Positions 8,370 to 15,718 of a DNA stretch of 33,735 nt are shown here, one piece after another; position 1 is the stretch's first letter; each line of letters begins with the position of its first letter. Position numbers and translations under genes: made by a program. The notes under the pieces were generated by a model. That model searched no databases. It was not told where the DNA came from and saw only the letters and a list, made by a program, of their open reading frames with translations. Origin of the DNA: an uncultured Collinsella sp. Lineage in GTDB: Bacteria > Actinomycetota > Coriobacteriia > Coriobacteriales > Coriobacteriaceae. The stretch spans positions 1 to 33,735 of the forward strand of contig CAAENY010000018.1 in the NCBI GenBank assembly GCA_900757465.1, in the 5' to 3' direction.

Positions 8370-8414
8370 CCCGCGCGCGCGGATACAATAGAAAGACTGA
8401 GTGCAAAGCGACCC

Positions 8415-8451
8415 CGCCGCCAGCTCCCCAAGCTCGGCGGCGTGGGCATTT
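8415..8451 (+). terminator. GC-rich hairpin between sirtuin and folP-folK
   Basis: CGCCGCC near 8415 pairs with GGCGGCG ending at 8442, with AGCT/AGCT pairing inside, followed by TGGGCATTTT. It may be a weak terminator for the sirtuin gene or a leader structure ahead of the folate gene's AGGAGG site at 8453. The T-tract is not immediate. Confidence 0.4.
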
Positions 8452-8464
8452 TAGGAGGATGTTC

Positions 8465-10207
8465 ATGGCGAACGACAGCAAGACATGGCGGTGCGGAAAG
8501 TACGAGCTCAGCTTTGACCGTCCGCGCATCATGGGCGTCCTCAACGTGACGCCCGATTCGTTTAGCGATGGCGGGGAGCACTTCGACCCCGATGCCGCCA
8601 TCGAGTACGGCCTGGCGATGCTCGACGCCGGCGCCGACATCATCGACGTGGGCGGCGAGTCCACGCGCCCTGGTTTTACCCCGGTCAACCCCGACGAGGA
8701 GGCTCGCCGCGTGCTGCCCGTGGTGCGCGCGCTGGCCAAGGAGGGCGCCATCGTCTCGATCGACACGCGTCATGTGGCGGTTGCCAAGGCGGCCGTGCGC
8801 TGCGGCGCCTCGATCGTCAACGACGTGACCGGCTTCACCGATCCCAAGATGGTCGAGTTCGTTAAGACGAGCACCTGCGGCGTCATCGTGATGCATGCCG
8901 GCGAGGTCGCCGCGCCCGCACGCACGCACGCAACGGTGCAGCTCGATACCTCGGCAGCGGCGTTTGTTGCCGAGAAGGCGCGCGAGGCGGCTGCCGAGGC
9001 CGCGCGTGAGGCCGAGAAGCCGGCTCGCCGCCGTCGCGGCAAGTTGCTGGGCGAGCCTAAGCCGGAGGCCAAGCTTCCGGGCGGCGTGGTGCAGCCCTCG
9101 TTGCCGTTTGGCGAACCGGAGCCCACGTCCGAGCCTTCAAGCGAGCAGGAGACGCCGGCCGCCGAGCAGGCTACTGCCGCCGAGATCGTCGCGCCCGCGC
9201 CCGAGGCCACGCCCGCAGCCACCGAGGCCGCATCGGAGTCCAATGACCGCCTGGCCGCCATGATGCGCCGCAGCGCCCGCCGCGAGGAAGCCTACGTGCC
9301 CACCTCGCAGCTCCGCCGCTTCACCCTGCCCGATTCGGCGCCCATCATGCGCCGCGTCATGGGCTTTCTGTCCGACCAGGCCCGCACGCTCATCCATGCC
9401 GGCGTGTCGCGCGACCGCATCTGCATCGATCCTGGCCCGGGCTTTGGTAAGTCGGCTAACGAAGACATCGTCATCCAGCGCGAGACTGCCAAGATGGCGT
9501 CACTGGGCTATCCGCTCATGTGCGCCGTGTCGCGCAAGCGCTTTGTGGGCGCCGTCTCGGGCGTGACCGAGGCCGCCGAGCGCGATGCCGCTACGTTTGG
9601 CGTGTGCCTGGGCGCCATCCAGGCCGGTGCCAACATCGTGCGCGTGCACGACGCCGCGGGTTTTGCGCAGTTCCTGAACGGCTACTGGGCGGTTGCCAAG
9701 CCGCAGCCGCGCCGCGCGTTTGTGGCCGTGGGCTCCAACCTGGGGCATCGCTGCGACAACATCCGCGCCGCACGCGAGATGATCGCCGAGATTCCACTCA
9801 CCTGCGTGTCTAACTCCTCCAAGATTTATGAGAGCGAGCCGGCCTACGAGACGCGCCAGGACGCGTTTGCCAACGCCGTCATCGAGATCAAGACCGAGCT
9901 GGCGCCGCTGGTACTGCTCGATGAGCTCATGAAGATCGAGGCCGAGCTGGGGCGCGACCGCTCCAAGAAGGCCAAGGCCAACGGTCCGCGCACCATCGAC
10001 CTGGACCTGCTGTGGATGGATGGCGAGACCCACGGCGGCAAAAAGCTGCGCCTGCCGCATCCTCTCATTGGCGAGCGCGACTTTGTGCTGGTGCCGCTCG
10101 AGGACCTGATGCACGACCCGGCGCGGTTCTTCCGCTACAACGGTGTCGAGGTCAAGGAGCCCGAGGACCGCGTGGGCCATATCGTGGGCGAATTGGGGCG
10201 TATGTAG
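8465..10207 (+). CDS. folP: Dihydropteroate synthase fused to HPPK (FolP-FolK)
   Basis: Two consecutive folate enzymes are joined in one 580-residue protein. HPPK pyrophosphorylates 6-hydroxymethyl-dihydropterin, and DHPS condenses that product with p-aminobenzoate. The DHPS part shows MGVLNVTPDSFSDGG (23-37), GGESTRPG, IVNDVTG and DPGPGFGKS. The HPPK part begins near residue 418 with AFVAVGSNLG and contains the signature GPRTIDLDLLWMDG. Between DHPS strand four (VMHAG, about 142-146) and RVMGFLSDQ (about 296) lies a 150-residue Ala/Glu/Pro-rich insert likely to be disordered. Ordinary DHPS has only a short loop there, and the usual MHMRG reads MHAGE. ATG 8465 has a perfect AGGAGG six bases upstream; another ATG at 8459 is too close to it. 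The stop abuts the next gene's ATG. Confidence 0.93.
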   Translation: MANDSKTWRCGKYELSFDRPRIMGVLNVTPDSFSDGGEHFDPDAAIEYGLAMLDAGADIIDVGGESTRPGFTPVNPDEEARRVLPVVRALAKEGAIVSIDTRHVAVAKAAVRCGASIVNDVTGFTDPKMVEFVKTSTCGVIVMHAGEVAAPARTHATVQLDTSAAAFVAEKAREAAAEAAREAEKPARRRRGKLLGEPKPEAKLPGGVVQPSLPFGEPEPTSEPSSEQETPAAEQATAAEIVAPAPEATPAATEAASESNDRLAAMMRRSARREEAYVPTSQLRRFTLPDSAPIMRRVMGFLSDQARTLIHAGVSRDRICIDPGPGFGKSANEDIVIQRETAKMASLGYPLMCAVSRKRFVGAVSGVTEAAERDAATFGVCLGAIQAGANIVRVHDAAGFAQFLNGYWAVAKPQPRRAFVAVGSNLGHRCDNIRAAREMIAEIPLTCVSNSSKIYESEPAYETRQDAFANAVIEIKTELAPLVLLDELMKIEAELGRDRSKKAKANGPRTIDLDLLWMDGETHGGKKLRLPHPLIGERDFVLVPLEDLMHDPARFFRYNGVEVKEPEDRVGHIVGELGRM

Positions 10208-10909
10208 ATGATCGAGATGAATGCTGTTGTCGCCGGCACCGAGCTCGACGCGGCGCGCGACGCGGGCCGCGAGGGCGTGTCCGCGGGCTGGTGCGCGTGG
10301 AGCGCGGGCGATGCTTCGCTGACGTTTTCGCTGGTTGTGCGCCCCGATGTGAACATGCATGCCTTCCACGGCCTGCCGTTTGTGGCCGCGATGGGCATGA
10401 TGGACGCGCTCGTGGGCACGGCATCGACGCCGGGGTTGGGCCTTGCCGGTAAGGTGGGTATCCAGTGGCCGAGCGACATTGTGTGCGGCGCGCCCGCATT
10501 TGAGACGTCGTTCGCGCGCGTTACCGTGAACGGCGGTGCCGGTGCCGCGGGCATGTTCGGTGCCGTGACGGTGGATATTGAGCTTTCGGCGTTGAGCGAG
10601 CTCGGTGTGGATGCGGCCGACGAAGCGCTGGTCGAGGAGTTGGCCGCCGCCGTGCTGACCCGTGTGGACACCTGGGCGGTTGTTGCCAACACGCCGCAGG
10701 GCGCTGCCGGTCCGCTGGCTCCCGTGCTGGGCGAGTACTTCGACATGGTGCCGCTGCTGGGCCGCCAAGTTGCGGCGGTGTCGCCCAACGGCTTGCCGCT
10801 TGCGGTCGGTGTGTTTGCGGGCCTGGACATCTGGGGTCGCGCGACCATCAAGACCGATGCCGGCGAGCAGGAGTTTCCGCCCGAGGCTGTACGAATTCGC
10901 GGACTGTAA
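10208..10909 (+). CDS. Biotin-protein-ligase-like protein with degenerate active site
   Basis: This 233-residue protein has the outline of the class I biotin ligase (BirA) fold. AGREGVSAGW (19-28), then SLTFSLVVRP, corresponds to the biotin loop and following strand. IQWPSDIV (85-92) corresponds to KWPNDIL. The last 50 residues (from GRQVAAV to AVRIRGL) resemble the BPL C-terminal SH3-like domain. There is no N-terminal DNA-binding domain. Key residues look altered. The GRGRRGR loop is not kept, the Lys of KWPND is Gln, and no Lys follows where the catalytic GxKxxG segment is expected. Catalysis is therefore doubtful. The gene starts at the base after the folP-folK stop, so it is co-transcribed with that gene. 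It converges on coaX, and BirA-CoaX association is known in other bacteria, which supports the family call. Confidence 0.62.
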   Translation: MIEMNAVVAGTELDAARDAGREGVSAGWCAWSAGDASLTFSLVVRPDVNMHAFHGLPFVAAMGMMDALVGTASTPGLGLAGKVGIQWPSDIVCGAPAFETSFARVTVNGGAGAAGMFGAVTVDIELSALSELGVDAADEALVEELAAAVLTRVDTWAVVANTPQGAAGPLAPVLGEYFDMVPLLGRQVAAVSPNGLPLAVGVFAGLDIWGRATIKTDAGEQEFPPEAVRIRGL

Positions 10910-10944
10910 CGCGAGGCGCCCGCGCTCAAAGATAACGATGACAA

Positions 10945-10980
10945 CGAAGCCCTCTTCGGCCTGTGCCGGGGAGGGCTTCG
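10945..10980. terminator. Hairpin between convergent genes
   Basis: CGAAGCCCTC (10945-10954) pairs perfectly with GAGGGCTTCG (10971-10980). It lies between the biotin-ligase-like gene (plus) and coaX (minus) and probably serves both. T-tracts are weak on both sides. Confidence 0.55.
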
Positions 10981-11056
10981 CCTATCTGAGGAATAGGCTT
11001 GGCGAACGTTTGCGGGGGAGCTGTGGCATCGGGTGTACTCGACTTAAGCCCCTGCT

Positions 11057-11830
11057 CTATCCCAGCTCCTGCATGCGGCGGTAGATTTCGCAGATACCCT
11101 TGATGGTGAGCTGTCCGTCGACTACGTCGAAGGCATCGGTCGAATCGGCGACGATGCCGGCGAGACCGCCCGTGGCGATAACGGTGGCATCCTCGCGGCC
11201 CAGCTCGCGCTTCATGCGCGCGACCAGGCCCTCGGCCATGGCGGCGGCGCCCATCACGGCGCCGACCTTGATGCACTCCTCGGTATCGCGGCCGATGGCG
11301 TGCTCGGGCGCCTCGAGCGGCACGCTGGCGAGCTTGGCGGCTCGGGCGGCGAGCGCGTCCATCGAAATGCGGATGCCCGGCGCAATCGCTCCACCAATGT
11401 AATAACCGTCCTCATCGATGACGTCGATATTGGTCGCGGTGCCAAAGTCCACCACGATTGCCGGCGCGCCGTAGAAAGTTTCGGCCGCAACGGCGTTAGC
11501 GACGCGGTCGGCACCTACGGCCTGGGGACGCGCCGCGCGCAGCTTGGTCACCGCGGCCGTCTGCGGTCCGATGACGATGGCATCTGCGGCAATGCGGTCG
11601 GCCACGGCGTGCCATTCGCGCGAGAGCTGCGGCACCACGCCCGCAAAGGCGATCGCGTCGACCGCGTCGAGCGAAAGGCCGTACATCTTAAAGAAACCCA
11701 TCAGGCGCACATGGATCTCGTCGGCGGTATAAGAGCGGTCGGTGGGCATGCGCCACGACTGCACCAGCTCGTCTCCGTCAAACAGGCCCATGGCCGTCTG
11801 CGTGTTTCCCATATCGATAGCGAGCAGCAT
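11057..11830 (-). CDS. coaX: Type III pantothenate kinase
   Basis: CoaX phosphorylates pantothenate in the first step of coenzyme A synthesis. It belongs to the ASKHA fold and is insensitive to CoA feedback. The N-terminal phosphate loop is AIDMGNTQTAMGLFDG (catalytic Asp6). GADRVANAVAA, VVDFGTATNIDVID and YIGGAIAPGI are the other family motifs. The 257-residue length is typical. The frame opens seven codons earlier, but ATG 11830 has GGGAG at good spacing and starts exactly at the conserved MLLAIDMGNT. A 16-bp palindrome, GCGCCGTCGACGGCGC (11876-11891), lies just upstream next to a TATACA-like -10 on the minus strand; its role is unknown. Confidence 0.95.
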   Translation of the reverse strand: MLLAIDMGNTQTAMGLFDGDELVQSWRMPTDRSYTADEIHVRLMGFFKMYGLSLDAVDAIAFAGVVPQLSREWHAVADRIAADAIVIGPQTAAVTKLRAARPQAVGADRVANAVAAETFYGAPAIVVDFGTATNIDVIDEDGYYIGGAIAPGIRISMDALAARAAKLASVPLEAPEHAIGRDTEECIKVGAVMGAAAMAEGLVARMKRELGREDATVIATGGLAGIVADSTDAFDVVDGQLTIKGICEIYRRMQELG

Positions 11831-11967
11831 GTCTACTCCCGGTGTTGGCATAAAAGGACGCGCACCATTGTATACGCGCCGTCGACGGCGCTCGGCCGCG
11901 ATTCGTTTACGGTGATAGGGGCTGAGGGGTTTTAAATATGAAGGAATTATGCTCTACGAGATTTTCC

Positions 11968-11996
11968 TTGCCGTTTACCGAACTCCCGCGTAATAT
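11968..11996 (+). promoter_or_regulatory. Promoter of the initiator tRNA
   Basis: TTGCCG (11968-11973) and TAATAT (11991-11996) are separated by exactly 17 bases. The -10 ends about 31 bases before the tRNA 5' end, which leaves a short leader. Confidence 0.7.
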
Positions 11997-12027
11997 TCTT
12001 TCTTGCGCACATGAGGCGCCCAGACAT

Positions 12028-12104
12028 TGCGGGGTGGAGCAGTCTGGTAGCTCGCCGGGCTCATAACCCGGAGGTCGTAGGTTCAAATCCTGCCCCCGCG
12101 ACCA
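12028..12104 (+). tRNA. Initiator tRNA-fMet (anticodon CAU)
   Basis: A full 77-nt cloverleaf ends in an encoded CCA. The anticodon CAT is at 12062-12064. Initiator features are clear. The anticodon stem has three consecutive G-C pairs (CCGGG/CCCGG), and the D stem GAGC/GCTC gives the A11-U24 pair. The D loop closely matches that of E. coli tRNA-fMet. The 1:72 position is U-G rather than the usual C-A mismatch. This keeps a non-Watson-Crick pair that still marks an initiator. A strong terminator follows 10 bases later. Confidence 0.97.
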
Positions 12105-12113
12105 AGAACTTGC

Positions 12114-12144
12114 AGCTCGTCGGCCTAGCCGGCGAGCTTTTTTG
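12114..12144 (+). terminator. Terminator of the initiator tRNA
   Basis: AGCTCG (12114-12119) pairs with CGAGCT (12133-12138). The CGGC/GCCG pair extends the stem, and seven T residues (12138-12144) follow. It is a classic intrinsic terminator. Confidence 0.9.
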
Positions 12145-12192
12145 TTATTTCGGGACCGTGTTTTCGGTCCAATTCTCGGCCTCTCAAACAAA

Positions 12193-12249
12193 ATCTCGAT
12201 CTGTAACATCTAGACCCGATTTGGGCGGCTAGGTGTTACAGATCGAGAT
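12193..12249. repeat. Palindrome array, copy A
   Basis: ATCTCGATCTGTAACA (12193-12208) and TGTTACAGATCGAGAT (12234-12249) form a perfect 16-bp inverted repeat around a 25-base centre that contains GACCCGATTT. It is the first of three similar units in the gap between the tRNA and the flavoprotein gene. Confidence 0.75.
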
Positions 12250-12274
12250 ATACCGGTGGGTTGGGTCGTGTTTG

Positions 12275-12329
12275 TCTAAATCTGTAACACGAGGGACGGA
12301 TTTTGCCGAGTTGTTGTTATAGATTGAGA
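12275..12329. repeat. Palindrome array, copy B
   Basis: The arms 12275-12290 and 12314-12329 match at 13 of 16 positions when folded. The centre contains GATTTTGCCGAG, which is shared in part with copy C. This is the most diverged unit. Confidence 0.65.
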
Positions 12330-12348
12330 TTTTCTAGCAGGCGGGTTT

Positions 12349-12415
12349 GGTTTGTCTCGATCTGTAACAGTAAGACCCAGTTTTGCCGAGTAACTGTTAC
12401 AGATTGAGACAAACC
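12349..12415. repeat. Palindrome array, copy C
   Basis: The arms 12349-12371 and 12393-12415 form a 23-bp inverted repeat with one mismatch. The arms contain TGTCTCGATCTGTAACAG, like copy A. The centre GACCCAGTTTTGCCGAG resembles those of A and B, so the units are related along their whole length, not only in the arms. Confidence 0.75.
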
Positions 12416-12556
12416 GACGGGCCGCCCCGCCCACCCCCATCTACCTGCCGCCACCTGATATTCGCCGATTTCCGTTGCGCCGCCGTGCTCCCATGCCATA
12501 TCCTCTAGACAACTACGCGGCAACATCGCCGCCGCGCCTACAAGAGAGGAATGTCC

Positions 12557-14587
12557 ATGACCGCACCTGCATCCAAGCTGCTTCAGCCCATTACGGTTGG
12601 CCCCCTTGAGCTCAAAAACCGCATTATGTTTCCGCCGCTGACCACCGGCTACGAGGAGCGTGACGGCTCCATTGGCGAGCGCAGCCTGGCTTTTTACGAG
12701 CGCTTGGCCCGTGGCGGCGTGAGTTACATCGTCATCGGCGACGTTGCTCCCGTCATGACCGCAAGCCCCACGCCCAAGCTGGCGACCGACGCCCAAATCC
12801 CCACGTTTAAGGCCCTGGCCGATGCCGTCCACAAGCACGGCGCCAAGGTCGCGCTGCAGCTGTTCCACCCCGAGTACGACGTGCCCGGTGTCGGCCGCAT
12901 GGTCATGGGATCCATGGCCGCCGCCAAGGCCGCGCAGGAGGCCAAGGCCGCCGGCGACGAGGAGACCTTTGCCGCCAAGATGGCCGAGTCCAACGAGATC
13001 CGCAACCAGGCCTACGCCAAGCTGCACCACGACATGCAGCACTTTGTGAACGAGGCGAGTGTGGAGCAGCTCACCCAGATCAAGGAGGCTATCGCCGCCT
13101 CGGCCGCTCGCGCGCAGCAGGCCGGGATCGATGCCATCGAGGTCCACGGCGACCGCCTGGTAGGTTCGCTGTGCTCGGCCATCCTCAACCAGCGCACCGA
13201 CGAGTACGGCGGCTCGTTCGAGAACCGCGTTCGCTACGCGCTGGAGGTCGTCGCTGCCATTAAGGAAGCCGCGCCGCAGCTGATGGTGGAGTACAAGCTC
13301 CCCGTGATCATGGAGAACCCCGACGGCACGCCGCGCGGCAAGGGCGGCCTGCAGCCCGACGAGGCCTGCGAGTTCGCCAAGCTGCTCGAGGGCGCGGGCA
13401 TCGATATGATCCAGGTCGCACAGGCCAACCACACCGGCAACATGGGCGACACCATTCCGCCCATGGGCGCCATGCCCTACAACTGGACGCTGCCCGTGGC
13501 CGAGCGCGTCAAGGCCCTGGTCTCCGTGCCGGTGGCAACCGTGGGCCGCGTGGTTTCGGTCGAGGCCGGCGAGAAGATTCTGGAAGACGGCGCCGCCGAC
13601 ATCATCGCCTATGGCCGCTCGCTCATGTGCGACCCCGACATTGCGCTGAAGGCCGCCACGGGTGAGCCCATCCGCGAGTGCCTCAACTGCAACAAGGGCT
13701 GCGTCGACGCGATTCAAAACCGCAAGTACATCTCGTGCGTGCTCAACGCCGAGAACGGTGACGAGGCGACCATAGCCATTAAGCCGGGCGAGGGCGACAA
13801 GAAGATCGCCGTGGTGGGCGGCGGTATTGCCGGCCTGGAGGCCGCGCGCGTGGCAGCCAAGCGCGGCTACGACGTGACCGTCTACGAGGCGAGCGACCAT
13901 CTGGGCGGCCAGATTGTGCTGGCGGCCGCGCCCCCGCGCAAGGACGAGATCATGCGCTCGGTCGAGTACTACGAGAAGATTCTGCCTGGCCTGGGCGTGA
14001 AGGTCGAGCTCAACCACGTCGCTAGCCCCGCGGACCTCAACGCCGCCGACGCCGCCATTGTGGCTGTGGGCGCACACGACGTGGTCATTCCCGTTCCGGG
14101 CGCCGATTCGGACAAGGTCGTCTCGAGCTGGGACGTGCTGGCCGGCAAGGTGGAGCTTACGGGCCGCGTCGCCGTCATTGGCGGTGGCCTGGTGGGCACC
14201 GAGACTGCCGAGTACCTGCTGCAGCACGGCTGCGAGGTGGCGATCGTGGAGATGCTCGACAAGATTGCCGCGGGCGAGTCCGAGACCATTCTGCCGCTGA
14301 TCATGAGCGACTTTGCCGAGCACAACGTGGAGCAGCACGTGAAGACCCGCCTGACCGCCATTACCGACGAGGGCGTGGAGGCTGTTCACACCACCGAGGA
14401 CGGCGCCGAGGAGCCGGTAAAAATCGCCTGCGATTACGTGGTGATGGCCGTGGGCTCCAAGGCCAACGCGTTTGACTTGGATGGCGTGACGGTGCCCGTG
14501 ACCCGCGTGGGCGACTGCTCGGGCGAGCGCACCGCCGACATTGCGAGCGCCATTCGCACGGCATATCACGCGGCCAACGAGCTGTAG
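12557..14587 (+). CDS. Old-yellow-enzyme-type NADH:flavin oxidoreductase with Fe-S and FAD/NAD domains
   Basis: This 676-residue member of the 2,4-dienoyl-CoA reductase / enoate reductase / BaiCD-BaiH family reduces C=C or C=O bonds in conjugated substrates. The N-terminal FMN TIM barrel begins KLLQPITVGPLELKNRIMFPP. A single [4Fe-4S] site has the spacing C-x2-C-x3-C-x11-C (Cys375, 378, 382, 394). An FAD-binding VVGGGIAGLEAA and an NAD-binding VIGGGLVGTETAEYLL follow. The substrate is unknown; bile acid, steroid or cinnamate-type substrates are all used by relatives. ATG 12557 lies six bases after AGGA. An ATG at 12551 is too close to that site. It is a single gene with its own terminator, downstream of the palindrome array, and has no pathway partners nearby. 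Confidence 0.9.
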   Translation: MTAPASKLLQPITVGPLELKNRIMFPPLTTGYEERDGSIGERSLAFYERLARGGVSYIVIGDVAPVMTASPTPKLATDAQIPTFKALADAVHKHGAKVALQLFHPEYDVPGVGRMVMGSMAAAKAAQEAKAAGDEETFAAKMAESNEIRNQAYAKLHHDMQHFVNEASVEQLTQIKEAIAASAARAQQAGIDAIEVHGDRLVGSLCSAILNQRTDEYGGSFENRVRYALEVVAAIKEAAPQLMVEYKLPVIMENPDGTPRGKGGLQPDEACEFAKLLEGAGIDMIQVAQANHTGNMGDTIPPMGAMPYNWTLPVAERVKALVSVPVATVGRVVSVEAGEKILEDGAADIIAYGRSLMCDPDIALKAATGEPIRECLNCNKGCVDAIQNRKYISCVLNAENGDEATIAIKPGEGDKKIAVVGGGIAGLEAARVAAKRGYDVTVYEASDHLGGQIVLAAAPPRKDEIMRSVEYYEKILPGLGVKVELNHVASPADLNAADAAIVAVGAHDVVIPVPGADSDKVVSSWDVLAGKVELTGRVAVIGGGLVGTETAEYLLQHGCEVAIVEMLDKIAAGESETILPLIMSDFAEHNVEQHVKTRLTAITDEGVEAVHTTEDGAEEPVKIACDYVVMAVGSKANAFDLDGVTVPVTRVGDCSGERTADIASAIRTAYHAANEL

Positions 14588-14662
14588 TTGAACATCGCGG
14601 CCAGGCGGGGCGGTAGCACGGATCCGTCTCGCCCGGCTGTGTCCCGTCGGGTGTCAACCGGT

Positions 14663-14700
14663 GCGGGGCCTGCAAGCGCAGCAGGTCCCGCCCTTTTTGT
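14663..14700 (+). terminator. Terminator of the flavoprotein gene
   Basis: GCGGGGCCTGC (14663-14673) pairs with GCAGGTCCCGC (14681-14691), with one G-T pair, and is followed by CCTTTTTGTTTT. Confidence 0.85.
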
Positions 14701-14732
14701 TTTGCTCCGGTGGATGGCAATGCGCGGTAATC

Positions 14733-14855
14733 ATGAGGAGTGAGGACGTCTACTGCCTCGCAGATCACTCAAAATTATTGGGGGAGGGGTTAATAACTAT
14801 ATCCTCTACACCAAAGGACATAAAAGAGATGTCAATTTTGTTGACAAGCGAATGA
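14733..14855 (+). pseudogene. Possible C-terminal remnant of a DeoR-type regulator
   Basis: A 40-codon open stretch contains LADHSKL, then a DI pair, and ends LLTSE. This resembles the end of DeoR-family sugar-phosphate-sensing domains (LADSSKFG...DIDxxITD). There is no good ribosome site, and nothing upstream encodes the rest of such a protein because the preceding terminator intervenes. The rest of the 14,700-15,028 gap is AT-rich and holds no other gene I can support. The similarity is by eye only and may be chance. Confidence 0.2.
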
Positions 14856-14958
14856 CGATTAGCTGCGAGTCAGCTACCAGCGTAAATAATCGATAAAGAA
14901 ATGTCGTAATTTGGTGCCAAATGCCCAGATAACGCCGCGTCTATTTTAATTAACTGCT

Positions 14959-14987
14959 TTGAGCAAACAGTAAAATGCTACTATCTA
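14959..14987 (+). promoter_or_regulatory. Putative promoter of the double-HTH gene
   Basis: TTGAGC (14959-14964) and TATCTA (14982-14987) are separated by 17 bases within an AT-rich stretch, about 40 bases before the gene start. The -10 is a moderate match. Confidence 0.4.
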
Positions 14988-15028
14988 ACTTGCACGTAAG
15001 AAAGCAGATTAACGGTTAAGGCTAAGAA

Positions 15029-15433
15029 GTGGCAGGTATGTCGGAAGCAACTAGGACTCGCACGCATGCGCCCGAGGTTAGACAGCGCACCGTCGAGATC
15101 CTCCAAGAGGGGGTCGGTCATCGCGCCCTCGCCGCGGGGCTTGGCATTCCCCAGGCCACGGCTCGTCAGTGGGCCCGCGCGTATGCCGTGGGCGGTGCCG
15201 ACGCCGTTCTCAATGCCGGTTCGCATCATCACACCTATTCGTACGACGTAAAGCTCGCTGTGGTTAAGGACCGTCTGGAAAACGGCTTGACGGTTCGCGA
15301 GGCCATGATCAAGCACAAGATTCCCAGCGAGTCTTCGGTCAAGGCTTGGTGCCGTCAGTACCGCGAGAGCGGTGAGTCCGCACTGGTCGATAAGCCGCGC
15401 GGTCGCAAGCCGCGCGTTAAAAAGGCGGAATAG
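15029..15433 (+). CDS. Solitary double helix-turn-helix protein (IS3/InsJ OrfA-like)
   Basis: This is a 134-residue basic protein with two helix-turn-helix units. The first is around GHRALAAGLGIPQATARQWARAYAVGG. The second is around LTVREAMIKHKIPSESSVKAWCRQYRESG. A basic tail, KPRGRKPRVKK, ends the protein. This is the layout of the OrfA/InsJ DNA-binding subunit of IS150-type (IS3 family) elements. No OrfB transposase, terminal repeats or target duplication is visible nearby, so it may be a domesticated DNA-binding protein or an insertion-sequence relic. GTG 15029 has AAGG seven bases upstream; ATG 15038 is the alternative. It has its own promoter-like sequence and terminator and sits directly ahead of the hydrogenase operon, which it might regulate (inference from position only). 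Confidence 0.75.
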   Translation: MAGMSEATRTRTHAPEVRQRTVEILQEGVGHRALAAGLGIPQATARQWARAYAVGGADAVLNAGSHHHTYSYDVKLAVVKDRLENGLTVREAMIKHKIPSESSVKAWCRQYRESGESALVDKPRGRKPRVKKAE

Positions 15434-15445
15434 CGAACGGGATGG

Positions 15446-15469
15446 TGCGCCCACAGGGGCGCATTTTTC
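15446..15469 (+). terminator. Terminator of the double-HTH gene
   Basis: TGCGCC (15446-15451) pairs with GGCGCA (15458-15463) and is followed by TTTTTC. From here to 15718 I see no gene. An AT-rich stretch at 15660-15695 with two CAATTG sites is the likely control region of the hydrogenase operon, but no convincing -35/-10 pair was found. Confidence 0.85.
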
Positions 15470-15718
15470 TTGCCGCGCCAACTTCTTGGACCGCCGCGAG
15501 CCTGTCGGGACATCCTTCAAAGTGGTCAATAAACCGCGCGCAGTGGCCCGTGCGCCCGCCGCTGCGATAGGGGGTCGTCGCCTCTTTGCTCCAAAGCGGA
15601 CGTGCCCTTACCCCGTACGCCTAAAACTCCCCAGTTGACCGAAAACCCGCCGCCGCTACTCCTCAATTGAGCTATAACGTTAAACAATTGCAGCGTTTTT
15701 GCATGGGGGAGTGATGGT

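Noticed and set aside
12193..12415. CRISPR array
   Set aside because: There are only three units, each internally palindromic over its full length. The centres are related rather than unique spacers, and no cas genes are present.
12317..14569. 750-residue open frame on the minus strand
   Set aside because: It is antisense to the flavoprotein gene. It is Gly/Ala/His/Val-rich with no recognisable domain, and it is explained by the high GC and codon bias of the real gene.
15029..15433. Complete IS3-family insertion sequence
   Set aside because: No orfB, no frameshift window, no terminal inverted repeats and no target duplication near the gene.
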